DNA from: an uncultured Rhodospira sp.
Lineage (GTDB): Bacteria > Pseudomonadota > Alphaproteobacteria > Rhodospirillales > Rhodospirillaceae
Length of the DNA: 64,000 nt
Reading direction: 5' to 3'
NCBI RefSeq assembly: GCF_937138205.1
Contig: NZ_CAKZOT010000112.1
Span: 90,268-154,267 of the forward strand
Positions within the stretch are counted from its first letter, which is position 1; each line of letters opens with the position of its first letter. Positions 47,728 to 56,863 of this stretch are shown one piece after another. Under the pieces are notes generated by a model. That model did no database searches and was not told where the DNA came from. It was given only the letters and a program-made list of their open reading frames with translations. The translations under genes were made by a program, and so were the position numbers.

Positions 47728-49245
47728 ATGACCGACTCCCTGTATGCCCTGCTCGAGTCCCGCTTTCCCGCCGACCGATCCAAGCCCCTGCTGGAGACCG
47801 AGGACGGCACGACGGTCACCTATGCCGACGCCGAGGCCCTGGCCGCGCGCATGGCCAGGGCCCTGTCGGATCGGGGTGTGACCAAGGGAGATCGGGTGGC
47901 GGTGCAGGTGGACAAGTCGCCGGAGGCCCTGATCCTGTATCTGGCCTGCCTGCGGGCGGGGTTCGTGTTCCTGCCCATGAACACGGCGTATCGGCCGGAC
48001 GAGGTGGACTATCTGGTCGGCAACGCCGAGCCGGCGGCGGTGGTCTGCCGGCCGGACGACGAGGCCACCGTGCGCGATATCGCCGCAAAACACGGCAGCC
48101 CCCATGTGCTGACCCTGGGGACGGACGGGTCGGGCAGCCTGGCCGACGCCGCCGCGACCGCACCGGCGGCGTTCCCGGTGGTGGACTGCGCGGCCGACGA
48201 TCTGGCCGCCATGCTCTACACCAGCGGCACGACCGGCAAGCCCAAGGGCGCCATGCTCACCCACCGCAACCTCGCCGCCAACGGCCTGGACCTGGTGGAC
48301 AGCTGGCGCTTCACGGCGGACGACGTGCTGTTGCACGCCCTGCCCATCTTCCACGCGCATGGGTTGTTCGTGGCCTGCCACTGCGTGCTGCTGGCGGGCG
48401 CGTCGATGATCTGGCTGCCCGGATTCACCCGCGAGCAGGTGGTGAGCCTGCTACCCCGGGCGACGACCTTCATGGGCGTGCCGACGTTCTACACCCGCCT
48501 GCTGGGCGGCACGGATTTCAACCGCGCGGCCTGCGCCTCCATGCGGCTGTTCACGGCCGGCTCGGCGCCGCTGCTGGCGGAAACGCACGAGGCATTCCAG
48601 GCGCGCACCGGGCACGCCATCCTGGAACGCTACGGCATGACCGAGACCGGCATGTTGACCGGCAACCCCTATGACGGCGAGCGCCGGCCGGGCTCGGTGG
48701 GCTTTCCGTTCCCGCAGGTCGAGGTGCGTATTGCCGACGAGCAGGACCGGCCGTTGGGCACGGACGAGATCGGCGGCATCCAGGTGCGCGGCCCCAACAT
48801 CATGAAGGGCTACTGGAAGCTGCCGGAGAAGACCGCAGAGGAATTCACCGCCGACGGCTGGTTCCGCACCGGCGACGTTGGGCGGATCGACGACCGGGAC
48901 TATCTGTTCATCGTCGGCCGCGCCAAGGATCTGGTGATCTCCGGCGGCTACAACGTCTATCCGAAAGAGGTCGAATCGGTGATCGACGACCTGCCCGGCG
49001 TGGTGGAGAGCGCGGTGATCGGCGTGCCGCATCCGGACTTCGGCGAGGGCGTGGTGGCCGTGGTGGTGCCGGCGGGCGACGGCGCGCCCGACGAGGCCGT
49101 CGTGATCGCCCACTGCAAGGACCACCTCGCCAACTACAAGACGCCGAAGCGGGTGTTCTTTGTGCCCGAACTGCCGCGCAACACCATGGGCAAGGTGCAG
49201 AAGGCCCAGTTGCGGGAGGAACACGCGGGGGTATTCGGGGGGTGA
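47728..49245 (+). CDS. matB: Malonyl-CoA synthetase MatB
   Basis: AMP-forming ligase of 505 residues (malonate + CoA + ATP to malonyl-CoA). Core motifs are LYTSGTTGKPKGAM, YGMTETGMLTGNPYDGERRP in part, GWFRTGDVGRID and the catalytic lysine in PRNTMGKVQKAQL. The segments LPIFHAHGLFVA, FTAGSAPLLAETHEAF and TGNPYDG are typical of malonyl-CoA synthetases rather than long-chain ligases. GAGAGA precedes the ATG. It is divergent from dgcN with a 126-base gap. Confidence 0.9.
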   Translation: MTDSLYALLESRFPADRSKPLLETEDGTTVTYADAEALAARMARALSDRGVTKGDRVAVQVDKSPEALILYLACLRAGFVFLPMNTAYRPDEVDYLVGNAEPAAVVCRPDDEATVRDIAAKHGSPHVLTLGTDGSGSLADAAATAPAAFPVVDCAADDLAAMLYTSGTTGKPKGAMLTHRNLAANGLDLVDSWRFTADDVLLHALPIFHAHGLFVACHCVLLAGASMIWLPGFTREQVVSLLPRATTFMGVPTFYTRLLGGTDFNRAACASMRLFTAGSAPLLAETHEAFQARTGHAILERYGMTETGMLTGNPYDGERRPGSVGFPFPQVEVRIADEQDRPLGTDEIGGIQVRGPNIMKGYWKLPEKTAEEFTADGWFRTGDVGRIDDRDYLFIVGRAKDLVISGGYNVYPKEVESVIDDLPGVVESAVIGVPHPDFGEGVVAVVVPAGDGAPDEAVVIAHCKDHLANYKTPKRVFFVPELPRNTMGKVQKAQLREEHAGVFGG

Positions 49246-49254
49246 CGCTCGTGC

Positions 49255-49647
49255 CTACTCACACGCTGGCAATTCGGAGGCCTTGATCGCGCCGCCGGTC
49301 AAGGCCTCCAGGCGATAGCGCGCCGATGCCACGTCCGCCCCGGCCTGGGCCGCTTCGGCCTCGGCGGCGTGCAGGCGGCTGTAGGCTCGCATCAGGTCGG
49401 TGCGTTCGGCGTCGGTGACGCCATCCGCCTCGATCGCCGCGATCAGATCGCGCAGCCGCGCCTGATAGTCCCGCGTCGCCAGTAGCCGCCCGCAGGCGCC
49501 GGAGGCTCGGCCGGTCGATCCCTCCACCCGCGCGGCCGGTGGCGTCATGGTGCCCGGCGTGGGCTGATGTGCGTACGGCGGTGCGGGCGCGCACGCCCCG
49601 AGAAGCATCGCTGCCCCAACGAAGCCCATCCGCCCGACCCCGTTCAT
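49255..49647 (-). CDS. Small lipoprotein of unknown function
   Basis: A 130-residue protein with a lipoprotein signal: MNGVGRMGFVGAAMLLGAC, with lipobox LLGAC at 15-19 and the acylated cysteine at 19. The mature part starts with a Pro/Thr-rich spacer and continues in helices (YQARLRDLIAAIEADG, LHAAEAEAAQAG) with two more cysteines, in GACGRLL and at the penultimate residue. I do not recognise the family. AGAGGAG precedes the ATG. It converges with matB (9-base gap) and is divergent from the DapA-like gene. Confidence 0.72.
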   Translation of the reverse strand: MNGVGRMGFVGAAMLLGACAPAPPYAHQPTPGTMTPPAARVEGSTGRASGACGRLLATRDYQARLRDLIAAIEADGVTDAERTDLMRAYSRLHAAEAEAAQAGADVASARYRLEALTGGAIKASELPACE

Positions 49648-49740
49648 CGCTTGCCGCTCCTCTTCTCTTGGCGCTGGACTTGGCGTGCACAGCGCTCCAG
49701 GGTGCGCATCCCAATTCCCACTGTCGACACGGACATCCTC

Positions 49741-50655
49741 ATGACCGGTCCCGCCCCAGCCCGTGGGCTGTATGTGCCCGTTTTGACCCCGTTCCTCGAC
49801 GACCTGTCGGTCGACGTGCCGCGCTTCATCGGCCATTGCCGGTGGCTGCTGGCGCACGGCGCCGATGGGCTGGCGGTGTTCGGCACCACCTCCGAGGCCA
49901 ACAGCCTTGGCCTGGACGAGAAGATCGACCTGCTCGGCCACCTCATCGAGGCCGGCATTCCCGCCGACCGCCTCATGCCGGGTACCGGGACCTGCGCCAT
50001 CCCGGACACGGTCCGGCTGACGCGGGCGGCGGTCGAGGCCGGTTGTGGCGGTGTCCTGATGCTGCCGCCGTTCTACTACAAGGGCGTCTCGGACGATGGT
50101 CTGTTCGCCGCGTTCGACGCCGTGATTCAACAGGTGGGGGACGCGCGGCTGCGGATCTACCTCTATCATTTCCCGCAACTCAGTCAGATCCCGATTCCCC
50201 TGGCGGTGATCGGGCGGCTGATCACCGCGTATCCGGAAACCGCAGTGGGGCTCAAGGACAGTTCCGGATCCTGGGACAACACCCGCGCCCTGCTGGAGCG
50301 CTTCCCCGGATTTGGCGTCTTCCCCGGATCGGAAGCGCGCCTGCTGGACGCCTTGCGCCTCGGCGCGCCCGGCTGCATCACGGCGACCGCCAACGTCAAC
50401 GCGGCCGGGATTGCCGCCCTCTTGGCTGGCTGGGAAGGTCCGGACGCCGAGGCCCTGCAGCAACGCGCCGCCGCCGTCCGCGCGGTGTTCTCCGGCCATC
50501 CCCTCATCCCGGCGCTGAAGGCCGTGCTGGCCATGGCGCGCGCGGACGGGGCGTGGCGCCGCCCGCGCCCGCCGTTGCTGCCGTTCGATGAGGGTATGGG
50601 ACGCGCTTTGGCCGACCAGCTTTCCACCCTGGGGGTGGACGCATCCGTTGAGTAA
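49741..50655 (+). CDS. Dihydrodipicolinate synthase family aldolase
   Basis: A (beta/alpha)8 class I aldolase of the DapA family, 304 residues. The Schiff-base lysine is in AVGLKDSSG and the tyrosine of the proton relay in RIYLYHFP. The usual GTTGE pyruvate-binding loop is GTTSE. It is not in a lysine-synthesis cluster and differs at the loop, so it is probably one of the related lyases (for example for keto-sugar acids or hydroxyglutarate-type substrates) rather than DapA. The open frame begins 58 codons upstream; the ATG at 49741 fits the family. A strong terminator follows. Confidence 0.85.
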   Translation: MTGPAPARGLYVPVLTPFLDDLSVDVPRFIGHCRWLLAHGADGLAVFGTTSEANSLGLDEKIDLLGHLIEAGIPADRLMPGTGTCAIPDTVRLTRAAVEAGCGGVLMLPPFYYKGVSDDGLFAAFDAVIQQVGDARLRIYLYHFPQLSQIPIPLAVIGRLITAYPETAVGLKDSSGSWDNTRALLERFPGFGVFPGSEARLLDALRLGAPGCITATANVNAAGIAALLAGWEGPDAEALQQRAAAVRAVFSGHPLIPALKAVLAMARADGAWRRPRPPLLPFDEGMGRALADQLSTLGVDASVE

Positions 50656-50678
50656 AGGGGTGGTCCCTGATGCGAAAA

Positions 50679-50729
50679 ACCGCCGCGAGGGTCCCCTCGC
50701 GGCGGTCTGTTCGCGCGGCGCGTTTTTTT
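50679..50729 (+). terminator. Terminator of the DapA-like gene, possibly bidirectional
   Basis: ACCGCCGCGAGG (50679-50690) pairs perfectly with CCTCGCGGCGGT (50695-50706). A second small GC hairpin (CGCG-CGCG, 50712-50722) is followed by seven T residues (50723-50729). On the minus strand the main stem is followed by TTTTT as well, so it may also stop read-through from comF. The remaining gap to comF (50730-50835) has nothing I can name. Confidence 0.85.
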
Positions 50730-50835
50730 GTGCTGTCGTCGCGCCGTCGGACGGTCCTCCCTGATCCCACTTGCGTGGTGGGGCCACTTAATCGGAGCCA
50801 TGCAGAAAAGGCAACAAAAATCGTTATTGCGATGC

Positions 50836-50863
50836 AAAAAACGCATGGCACAAAAATCCATGC
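50836..50863 (-). terminator. Rho-independent terminator of comF
   Basis: On the minus strand GCATGG and CCATGC (plus 50858-50863 and 50843-50848) form a 6-bp stem directly at the comF stop codon, followed by G and six T residues (plus 50836-50842). The loop is A/T-rich. Confidence 0.65.
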
Positions 50864-51663
50864 TATACGGACTCGCCATTTTCCCGCATCACGCGCGCCA
50901 ACGTCAACACATCCACCGCCGCCGCGCCCCCGTTCCGCAACACGCGTGCGCCCTCCGCCAGGGTCGCCCCGGTGGTCAGCACGTCGTCGACCAGCAGGAT
51001 TCGCCGCCCCGCCACACGCTCCGGCCGCAGCAGGCGGAACGCCCCGCGGACGTTCTCGACCCGCCCGGCCGCGCCAAGGCCACCCTGGGTTGGGGTCGCC
51101 TTGGCCCGGATCAGGAGGCGCGCCGCCCAGGGGCGCCGGGCGCGGCGCGCCACCGCCGCCGCCAGCAGGGCCGACTGGTTGAAGCGCCGGCGCCACAGGC
51201 GCGTCCGGTGCAGGGGAACCGGTATGATCAGGTCGGCCGACTCGAGCAACGACGCGCCCGCCCGCGCCATCCATCCGCCCAGCGCGCCAGCGGCGTCCGT
51301 GCGGTCACCATGCTTGAACGCCAGCAGCAGCGGCCGCGCGCCGTCGTCGTAGATCAGCGCCGCCCGCGCCCGGTGCCACGGCGGCGGACGCCGGGCACAG
51401 GCCGCGCACAGCAGGCCGGCGGCCTCCTCGGCCACCGGCTCGGCCCAGTCACCGCCGAACGGCACGCCGCAGCGGTGGCACAGGGGCGGGGTGATGAACG
51501 TCGCCTCGCGGAAACAGGCGACACACAACGCACCGTCGCCGGCCACGACCTCGCCGCAGCGCAGGCAGCGCGGCGGCAGGATCAGGTCGAGCGCGGGACG
51601 GGCCAACTGGTCCATAACAGAACGACCCAAGGTCCGCGCGAGGCTGTGGTGCGGCGACGGCAT
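50863..51663 (-). CDS. ComF-family phosphoribosyltransferase-like protein
   Basis: ComF/GntX-type protein of 266 residues from the chosen start. A double zinc ribbon at the N-terminus uses PRCLRCG, ALCVACF, PLCHRCG and LLCAACA. A type I phosphoribosyltransferase fold follows, with the PRPP loop ILLVDDVLTTGATL. ComF proteins aid natural transformation in Firmicutes; in proteobacteria the role is unclear. The frame runs open much further upstream. Start options are ATG 51663 or ATG 51615, neither with a good Shine-Dalgarno. It is divergent from the methyltransferase gene. Confidence 0.87.
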   Translation of the reverse strand: MPSPHHSLARTLGRSVMDQLARPALDLILPPRCLRCGEVVAGDGALCVACFREATFITPPLCHRCGVPFGGDWAEPVAEEAAGLLCAACARRPPPWHRARAALIYDDGARPLLLAFKHGDRTDAAGALGGWMARAGASLLESADLIIPVPLHRTRLWRRRFNQSALLAAAVARRARRPWAARLLIRAKATPTQGGLGAAGRVENVRGAFRLLRPERVAGRRILLVDDVLTTGATLAEGARVLRNGGAAAVDVLTLARVMRENGESV

Positions 51664-51772
51664 GACCAAATGATGCGTCCGGGCCGTCCGGCCCGCAATG
51701 GAAACCCTGTCGGCCCGTCTCGCCGTGCGGGGCGTCTTAACATCGCCATCGTGTCGGGTCATAGTCAGATGC

Positions 51773-52684
51773 ATGAGCGATTCGGCCCCTGACAGCATGA
51801 CCGTTTTCGACCGTCGCCTCGTCCGACAGCGACGCGAGCGTGCCGCCGCCGGTTGGGACGGCTTCGACTTCCTGATCCGCGAGACAGCCGACCGGCTGGT
51901 GGAGCGTCTTGACGACATCGCCCGGACGTTTCCGGTGGCGCTCGATCTGGGCTGCCATGGCGGCGAGGTGGCCAGCGCCCTAGACGGGCGAGGGGGAATC
52001 GAAACCCTGATCCAGGCCGATCTGGCGCCAGCCATGGTCCGACGCGCCGCCGCCACGCACGGCGGCCCGGTGCTGGCCTGCGACGAAGAGGCGCTTCCCG
52101 TCGCCCCGGGATCCCTGGACGCGATCCTGAGCAACCTGTCCCTGCACTGGGTGAACGACCTGCCCGGCGCTTTGGTCCAGGCGCGGCAGGCGCTGCGGCC
52201 GGACGGCCTGTTCCTGGCCAGTCTGCTGGGTGGAGCGACCCTGAGCGAGTTGCGCACCTGTCTGGCCGATGCCGAGATCGAGATCACCGGCGGCCTGTCG
52301 CCCCGCACCTCGCCGCTGGCCGACGTTCGGGACGTGGGAAACCTGTTGTCGCGGGCCGGCTTCGCCCTGCCGACGGTGGACGCGGATTTGATCACGGTCC
52401 GCTACGAGAGCCCGCTGCGGCTGTTCCAGGACCTGCGCGGCATGGGCGAGAGCAATGCCGTGCTCATGCGCCGCAAGGGCCTGGGGCGCCGCGATGTCCT
52501 GATGCGGGCGGCCGAACTCTATCTGGACCGGCACGCCAGCGCCGACGGCCGGGCTCCGGCCACGTTCGAGGTCATCACCCTGACCGCCTGGGCACCGGAC
52601 CCCAGCCAGCCGAAGCCTTTGCCCCCCGGCAGCGGTCGCGCCAACCTGAGCGATGCCCTGACCGGCCCCGACACCCTGCATTGA
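51773..52684 (+). CDS. NDUFAF5-like SAM-dependent protein
   Basis: A 303-residue class I methyltransferase-fold protein. The SAM motif is VALDLGCHGGE, and the N-terminus (MTVFDRRLVRQRRERAA) and LSNLSLHWVNDLPGAL closely follow the mitochondrial NDUFAF5 (C20orf7) pattern. Human NDUFAF5 hydroxylates an arginine of complex I subunit NDUFS7; the bacterial homologues are often annotated only as methyltransferases or BioC-like. It is divergent from comF, as is frequent in alphaproteobacteria. The ATG at 51773 is the first that fits the family; an ATG nine codons later (51797) is also possible. Confidence 0.85.
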   Translation: MSDSAPDSMTVFDRRLVRQRRERAAAGWDGFDFLIRETADRLVERLDDIARTFPVALDLGCHGGEVASALDGRGGIETLIQADLAPAMVRRAAATHGGPVLACDEEALPVAPGSLDAILSNLSLHWVNDLPGALVQARQALRPDGLFLASLLGGATLSELRTCLADAEIEITGGLSPRTSPLADVRDVGNLLSRAGFALPTVDADLITVRYESPLRLFQDLRGMGESNAVLMRRKGLGRRDVLMRAAELYLDRHASADGRAPATFEVITLTAWAPDPSQPKPLPPGSGRANLSDALTGPDTLH

Positions 52685-52718
52685 TCACGACACCGAGACG
52701 AGAGGCGCGGCCACCACG

Positions 52719-53444
52719 ATGGATCTCCCGACACCGCTGCTCCGGGGCACCCTTGTCAAACGCTACAAGCGATTCATGGCCGACGTGACCCTGGACGACG
52801 GCACCACGGTCACGGCCCATTGTCCGAACTCGGGGTCGATGCTGTCGGTGCAGCCGCCCGGCGCCGAGGTCTGGCTGTCCCGCGCCGACAATCCCAACCG
52901 CAAGCTCAAGTACACGTGGGAACTGGTCCGCGTCGGCGATCACCTGGTGGGGATCAACACGCATCGGCCGAACGCCATCGTCGCCGAGGCCGTGGCGGCC
53001 GGGGCCGTTCCCGCGCTCTCGGGCTATGACAGCGTGCGCCGCGAGGTGAAGTACGGCCGCAACAGCCGTATCGACCTGCTGTTGCAGGCCCCCGATCGTT
53101 CCAGTTGCTATGTCGAGGTCAAGAACGTCCACATGAAGCGGGATCCGGCCGTCCCCGGACCGGCCGAGTTCCCGGACGCCGTGACCGGCCGGGGCGCCAA
53201 GCACCTGGAGGAACTCATCGACATGGCCGCCGCCGGCCACAGGGCGGTCATGGTTTTTCTCGTCCAGCGCGGCGATAGCGATCGCGTCCGCATTGCAGGG
53301 GATATCGATCCGGCCTATTTTGAGGCTTTGGGTCGTGCCGTGTCGCTCGGGGTCGAGGTTGTGTGCCTCGCCTGCTCCGTGACATGCGAACGGATCGTTG
53401 TGGCCGGCCCCCTCCCCCTTGATCTGGATCCTCCACCGTCATGA
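52719..53444 (+). CDS. sfsA: SfsA family DNA/RNA nuclease-like protein
   Basis: SfsA (sugar fermentation stimulation) family, 241 residues. An N-terminal OB-like domain (LLRGTLVKRYKRFMADVTL in part, HCPNSGSM) is followed by a PD-(D/E)XK-like nuclease core (RIDLLLQ, YVEVKNVHMKR). The E. coli protein was first named as a regulator of maltose genes, while the fold points to nucleic-acid cleavage. It begins 34 bases after the NDUFAF5-like gene and overlaps map by 4 bases (ATGA), so the three probably form one transcript. Confidence 0.95.
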   Translation: MDLPTPLLRGTLVKRYKRFMADVTLDDGTTVTAHCPNSGSMLSVQPPGAEVWLSRADNPNRKLKYTWELVRVGDHLVGINTHRPNAIVAEAVAAGAVPALSGYDSVRREVKYGRNSRIDLLLQAPDRSSCYVEVKNVHMKRDPAVPGPAEFPDAVTGRGAKHLEELIDMAAAGHRAVMVFLVQRGDSDRVRIAGDIDPAYFEALGRAVSLGVEVVCLACSVTCERIVVAGPLPLDLDPPPS

Positions 53445-54286
53445 TCGAAGCCGCCGCCCGTTCCGAGTCCCAGGTCGTGGTGCACGGCGCAGAGGCGTTT
53501 GCCGCCATGCGACGGGCCGGCCGCCTGGCTGCGGAAACCCTGGATTTCATCACGCCCTACGTCCAGCCCGGCGTCACGACAGAGTCGCTGGACCGGCTGT
53601 GCGCGGAGTTCATCGCCGACCACGGCGCCGTCAGTGCCCCCCTGAACTACAAGGGGTTCCCGAAGAGCATCTGCACCTCGATCAATCACGTGGTGTGTCA
53701 CGGCATTCCGGGACCCAAGACCCTCAAGGACGGGGACATCGTCAACATCGACGTCACGCCGATCCTGAACGGCTGGCACGGCGATTCGAGCCGGATGTTC
53801 TATGTCGGCAACGTCGGCGTGAAGGCCCGCCGCCTGTGCGAGGTGACCTACGAGGCCATGATGCGCGGGATCGAGGCCATCCAGCCGGGCGCCACCCTGG
53901 GCGACATCGGCCACGCCATCCAAGCCTATGCCGAGGCGCAGCGGTACTCGGTGGTGCGTGACTTCTGCGGCCACGGTCTCGGCCGGGTGTTCCATACGGC
54001 CCCCAGCGTCATGCACTTCGGCCGGCCCGGCACAGGACTGGAATTGCAAGAAGGCATGATTTTCACCATCGAGCCGATGATCAACGCCGGCCGGTACGAG
54101 ACCAAGGTCCTCTCGGACGGCTGGACCGCCGTGACCAAGGACCGCTCCCTGTCGGCCCAGTTCGAACACACCATCGGCGTGACGGCGGCCGGCTGCGAGA
54201 TTTTCACGCTGTCGCCGAAGGGCTGGCACTGCCCGCCGTATGAGGGAGCCGAGACACGCGCGCCCGTCACCGCCTCTGCCGGCTAA
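53441..54286 (+). CDS. map: Type I methionine aminopeptidase
   Basis: Removes the N-terminal methionine from new proteins. The 281 residues have the pita-bread fold. The five metal ligands are visible: Asp in NIDVTPILNG, Asp in WHGDSSRMF, His in GHGLGRVFHTAP, Glu in FTIEPMI and Glu in QFEHTIGVT. The substrate-binding His is in NHVVCHGIP. It overlaps sfsA by 4 bases and its last 20 bases overlap the 3' end of the esterase gene on the other strand. Confidence 0.97.
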   Translation: MIEAAARSESQVVVHGAEAFAAMRRAGRLAAETLDFITPYVQPGVTTESLDRLCAEFIADHGAVSAPLNYKGFPKSICTSINHVVCHGIPGPKTLKDGDIVNIDVTPILNGWHGDSSRMFYVGNVGVKARRLCEVTYEAMMRGIEAIQPGATLGDIGHAIQAYAEAQRYSVVRDFCGHGLGRVFHTAPSVMHFGRPGTGLELQEGMIFTIEPMINAGRYETKVLSDGWTAVTKDRSLSAQFEHTIGVTAAGCEIFTLSPKGWHCPPYEGAETRAPVTASAG

Positions 54287-55214
54287 AGAACGCCCACAGC
54301 GTTTCCGTGGCGTTCAGGGCGCGGCTGGGTTCGTCGCCCACGCGGCTGCCGCGTCGACCGCCCGGCCAAGCGTGGCCATTGTCGAGAACCAGGACGCGCA
54401 CGACCTCGACGCCGGCCGGGCAGGCGTGCCGCCAGATCGAAACCTTGGGCGGCGCGGATTCATTCCGCGCTGCCGGATCGCAGCCATTGGCGGCGGCCCA
54501 GAATGCACCCTGATAGGCCGCCGGCTTGAGGGGTGTTCCATCCCAGGCCTTGGCGAACAGGCCACCGCTCTGCCCACCCTCGGTCGGAACGGACTCGTCC
54601 AGGGCGCCATTGATGATGATCGCCGAGACGCCGGACGAGGGCCTCGGCTCGTCCCCGAACAGACCAGCGATGACCGGCCCGATCGCCGCGACTTGATCCG
54701 ACAGGCCGATGCCGGCCCAATGCGCCATCATGCCGCCGTTCGAGAGGCCGGTGACATAGACGCGATCCGGATCCACGGCCTGGTCGCGAACCAGTCGATC
54801 AATCAGCGCGCCGAGGAACCCGATGTCGTCGATGCGCCGTCGCATGGCGTACCCACAGCAATGCCCGGCATTCCATGTGAACATGCGGTCGCGGCGGGAT
54901 GTACCCTCCGGATAGGCGACGATGAAGCCCTCGCGACGGGCCAGACGACCGAATCCGGTCATGCGGGCCGCACTCTCTGCCGTTCCTCCGCCACCGTGCA
55001 GAACCAGCACCAGCGGCACCCGTCCCGCCCCTTGCACGGCGTTCCGAGGCACATCCAGCAAATAGCGCCGCTCCATCCCACCATGAACCAGCCTGTGCTC
55101 CGTCAGATCTTGTGCGTGGGCCCCTCGGATCAAGTCCGGCCGGACAGGCGCCGCGCCTAGCCCGATCAGCACACAGAGAACACCCAGCAACGCGAATCCC
55201 GTCGTCCGCCTCAT
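54267..55214 (-). CDS. Secreted PHB-depolymerase-family esterase
   Basis: An alpha/beta hydrolase of the LpqC/polyhydroxybutyrate depolymerase family, 315 residues. A signal peptide spans about 1-35 (LLGVLCVLIGLG, AHAQ). The nucleophile is in GLSNGGMM, the Asp in NGALDESVP and the His in DNGHAWPGG. Cysteines in GHCCGYA and elsewhere may form disulphides, as in exported members. The substrate could be a polyester or feruloyl-type ester. The ATG at 55214 starts the signal peptide. A 131-base gap follows the polyphosphate kinase gene. Confidence 0.9.
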   Translation of the reverse strand: MRRTTGFALLGVLCVLIGLGAAPVRPDLIRGAHAQDLTEHRLVHGGMERRYLLDVPRNAVQGAGRVPLVLVLHGGGGTAESAARMTGFGRLARREGFIVAYPEGTSRRDRMFTWNAGHCCGYAMRRRIDDIGFLGALIDRLVRDQAVDPDRVYVTGLSNGGMMAHWAGIGLSDQVAAIGPVIAGLFGDEPRPSSGVSAIIINGALDESVPTEGGQSGGLFAKAWDGTPLKPAAYQGAFWAAANGCDPAARNESAPPKVSIWRHACPAGVEVVRVLVLDNGHAWPGGRRGSRVGDEPSRALNATETLWAFFSRQRR

Positions 55215-55345
55215 GGCGCCGCCCCTTTCATCAACCATGAATGGGTTCGACTGTGCAAATAACTTGCCAGCGTTTCAAGAGACTGCACCATGACATCAAC
55301 GATGATCGGTCTGACGGTGTGTCGCGAAACCAACCAGCAGCACGC

Positions 55346-56863
55346 CTACCCCACCACCCTCTCCATGGCATCGGCCACGGTCTGGATCACCTTGACGCGG
55401 GCGTGTCGCTTGTCGTTGGCCTCCACCAGGGTCCAGGGGGCGATATGGGTACTGGTGCGCTCGACCATCTCGTTGACCGCCCGTTCATAGTCGTCCCATT
55501 TTTCCCGGTTGCGCCAGTCTTCGTCGGTCAGTTTCCAGCTCTTGTACGGGGTTTCCTGGCGCGACTGGAACCGCGCCAGTTGCTCCTCCTTGGTGATGTG
55601 CAGCCAGAATTTGCACAGGACCATGCCGTGCTGGACGAGTTGTTCCTCGAAGTCGCGAATCTCGGCGTAGGCGCGACGGCATTCCTCCTCGCTGGCGAAG
55701 CCTTCGATCCGCTCCACGAGAACGCGGCCGTACCAGGAACGGTCAAACACGGTCACGCGCCCGGCCCGCCCGAGTTGCCGCCAGAACCGCCAGAGGTAAT
55801 GGTGCGCCATTTCCTCGTCCGTCGGCGCGGCCACCGGGATGACCTGGAGCTGCCGGGCATCCAGCGCGCGGGTCAGGCGGCGGATGGCGCCGCCCTTGCC
55901 GGCGGCGTCCCACCCCTCGAACACCAACACTGTGGAAATGCCTTTCGCCCGCGCCTTGCGCTGCAAAATGGCCAGACGGCCCTGCTGGCGGCCGAGGCTG
56001 GTTCGGTACTCCTTCTTCGCGATCGCCTGGGTCATGTCCAGGGTGTCCAGCACGGTCGGCAAGCGGGCTGTCACGACAGGGTCGGCGGCGGCGCGATCGG
56101 GGCCGGTCTCCGGCCCCGGCCCCGTGTGTGCACGCGCCTCCGCCAACGCCTTTCGGTCCTTTAGGTGGCGTGACAGGGCGTCGCGCACCCCCTGAAGCAC
56201 CGTCAGCGAGCGATAGCGGTGGTCCTGGCCCTCGACGATGGTCCAGCGCGCCTCGGCCACCGAGGTCCGCGCGAGCAGGCGTTCGGCGGCGTGAATGAAC
56301 GAATCGTACATCTCCCAGTGTTTCCAGTCCTGGGCCGTGACCCGCCAGCTTTCGTTCGGATCCTTCTCCAGCGCCTTCAGCCGCTTTTTCTGTGCCTGCT
56401 TGCCCAGGTGCATCCAGAACTTGAGGATCAGCGCGCCATCGTCCGCCAGTGTCTTTTCGAACGCGATCACCCGGTTCATGCGTTCGTCGAACACCACCTC
56501 GTCGATGGCACCGGTGGCAAAGTCCATGAACGGAGTCGAGTACCAGCACGACAGGAACTGACCGATCCGTCCCTTCGGCGGCAGGTCGCGCCAGAAGCGC
56601 CAGTACTCGGGACGCTCCCGTTCCTCGTCCGAGGGCGGGCCGTAGGCGCGCGTGACGATCCAGCGCGGGTCCAACCACTCGTTCAGCAGGTTCATGCTTT
56701 CGCTCTTGCCGGCGCCCTCGACCCCGGCGAACACCAGGATGACCGGGAAGTCCGCCGCCCGCAGGGTCTGTTGGAGTTCCAGCATCTCGATGCGCAGCGC
56801 CGGTTCCAGCGCCTCGAAATCCTCCTTGCTGACCTTGCGCCCCAGTTCAGCCGTCCGGAACAT
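55346..56863 (-). CDS. pap: Polyphosphate:AMP phosphotransferase (two-domain PPK2)
   Basis: Class II PPK2 of 505 residues made of two tandem PPK2 domains; such enzymes use polyphosphate to make ADP from AMP. Domain 1 (about 1-240) has Walker A FAGVEGAGKSES but SCWYST where an active enzyme has DRSWY. Domain 2 (about 270-505) has FEGWDAAGKGGAIRR and intact DRSWYGRVLVERI. So only the C-terminal half looks catalytic, as reported for the Pseudomonas enzyme. The start is an ATG with AGGGAGACGGGC before it. Confidence 0.92.
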   Translation of the reverse strand: MFRTAELGRKVSKEDFEALEPALRIEMLELQQTLRAADFPVILVFAGVEGAGKSESMNLLNEWLDPRWIVTRAYGPPSDEERERPEYWRFWRDLPPKGRIGQFLSCWYSTPFMDFATGAIDEVVFDERMNRVIAFEKTLADDGALILKFWMHLGKQAQKKRLKALEKDPNESWRVTAQDWKHWEMYDSFIHAAERLLARTSVAEARWTIVEGQDHRYRSLTVLQGVRDALSRHLKDRKALAEARAHTGPGPETGPDRAAADPVVTARLPTVLDTLDMTQAIAKKEYRTSLGRQQGRLAILQRKARAKGISTVLVFEGWDAAGKGGAIRRLTRALDARQLQVIPVAAPTDEEMAHHYLWRFWRQLGRAGRVTVFDRSWYGRVLVERIEGFASEEECRRAYAEIRDFEEQLVQHGMVLCKFWLHITKEEQLARFQSRQETPYKSWKLTDEDWRNREKWDDYERAVNEMVERTSTHIAPWTLVEANDKRHARVKVIQTVADAMERVVG

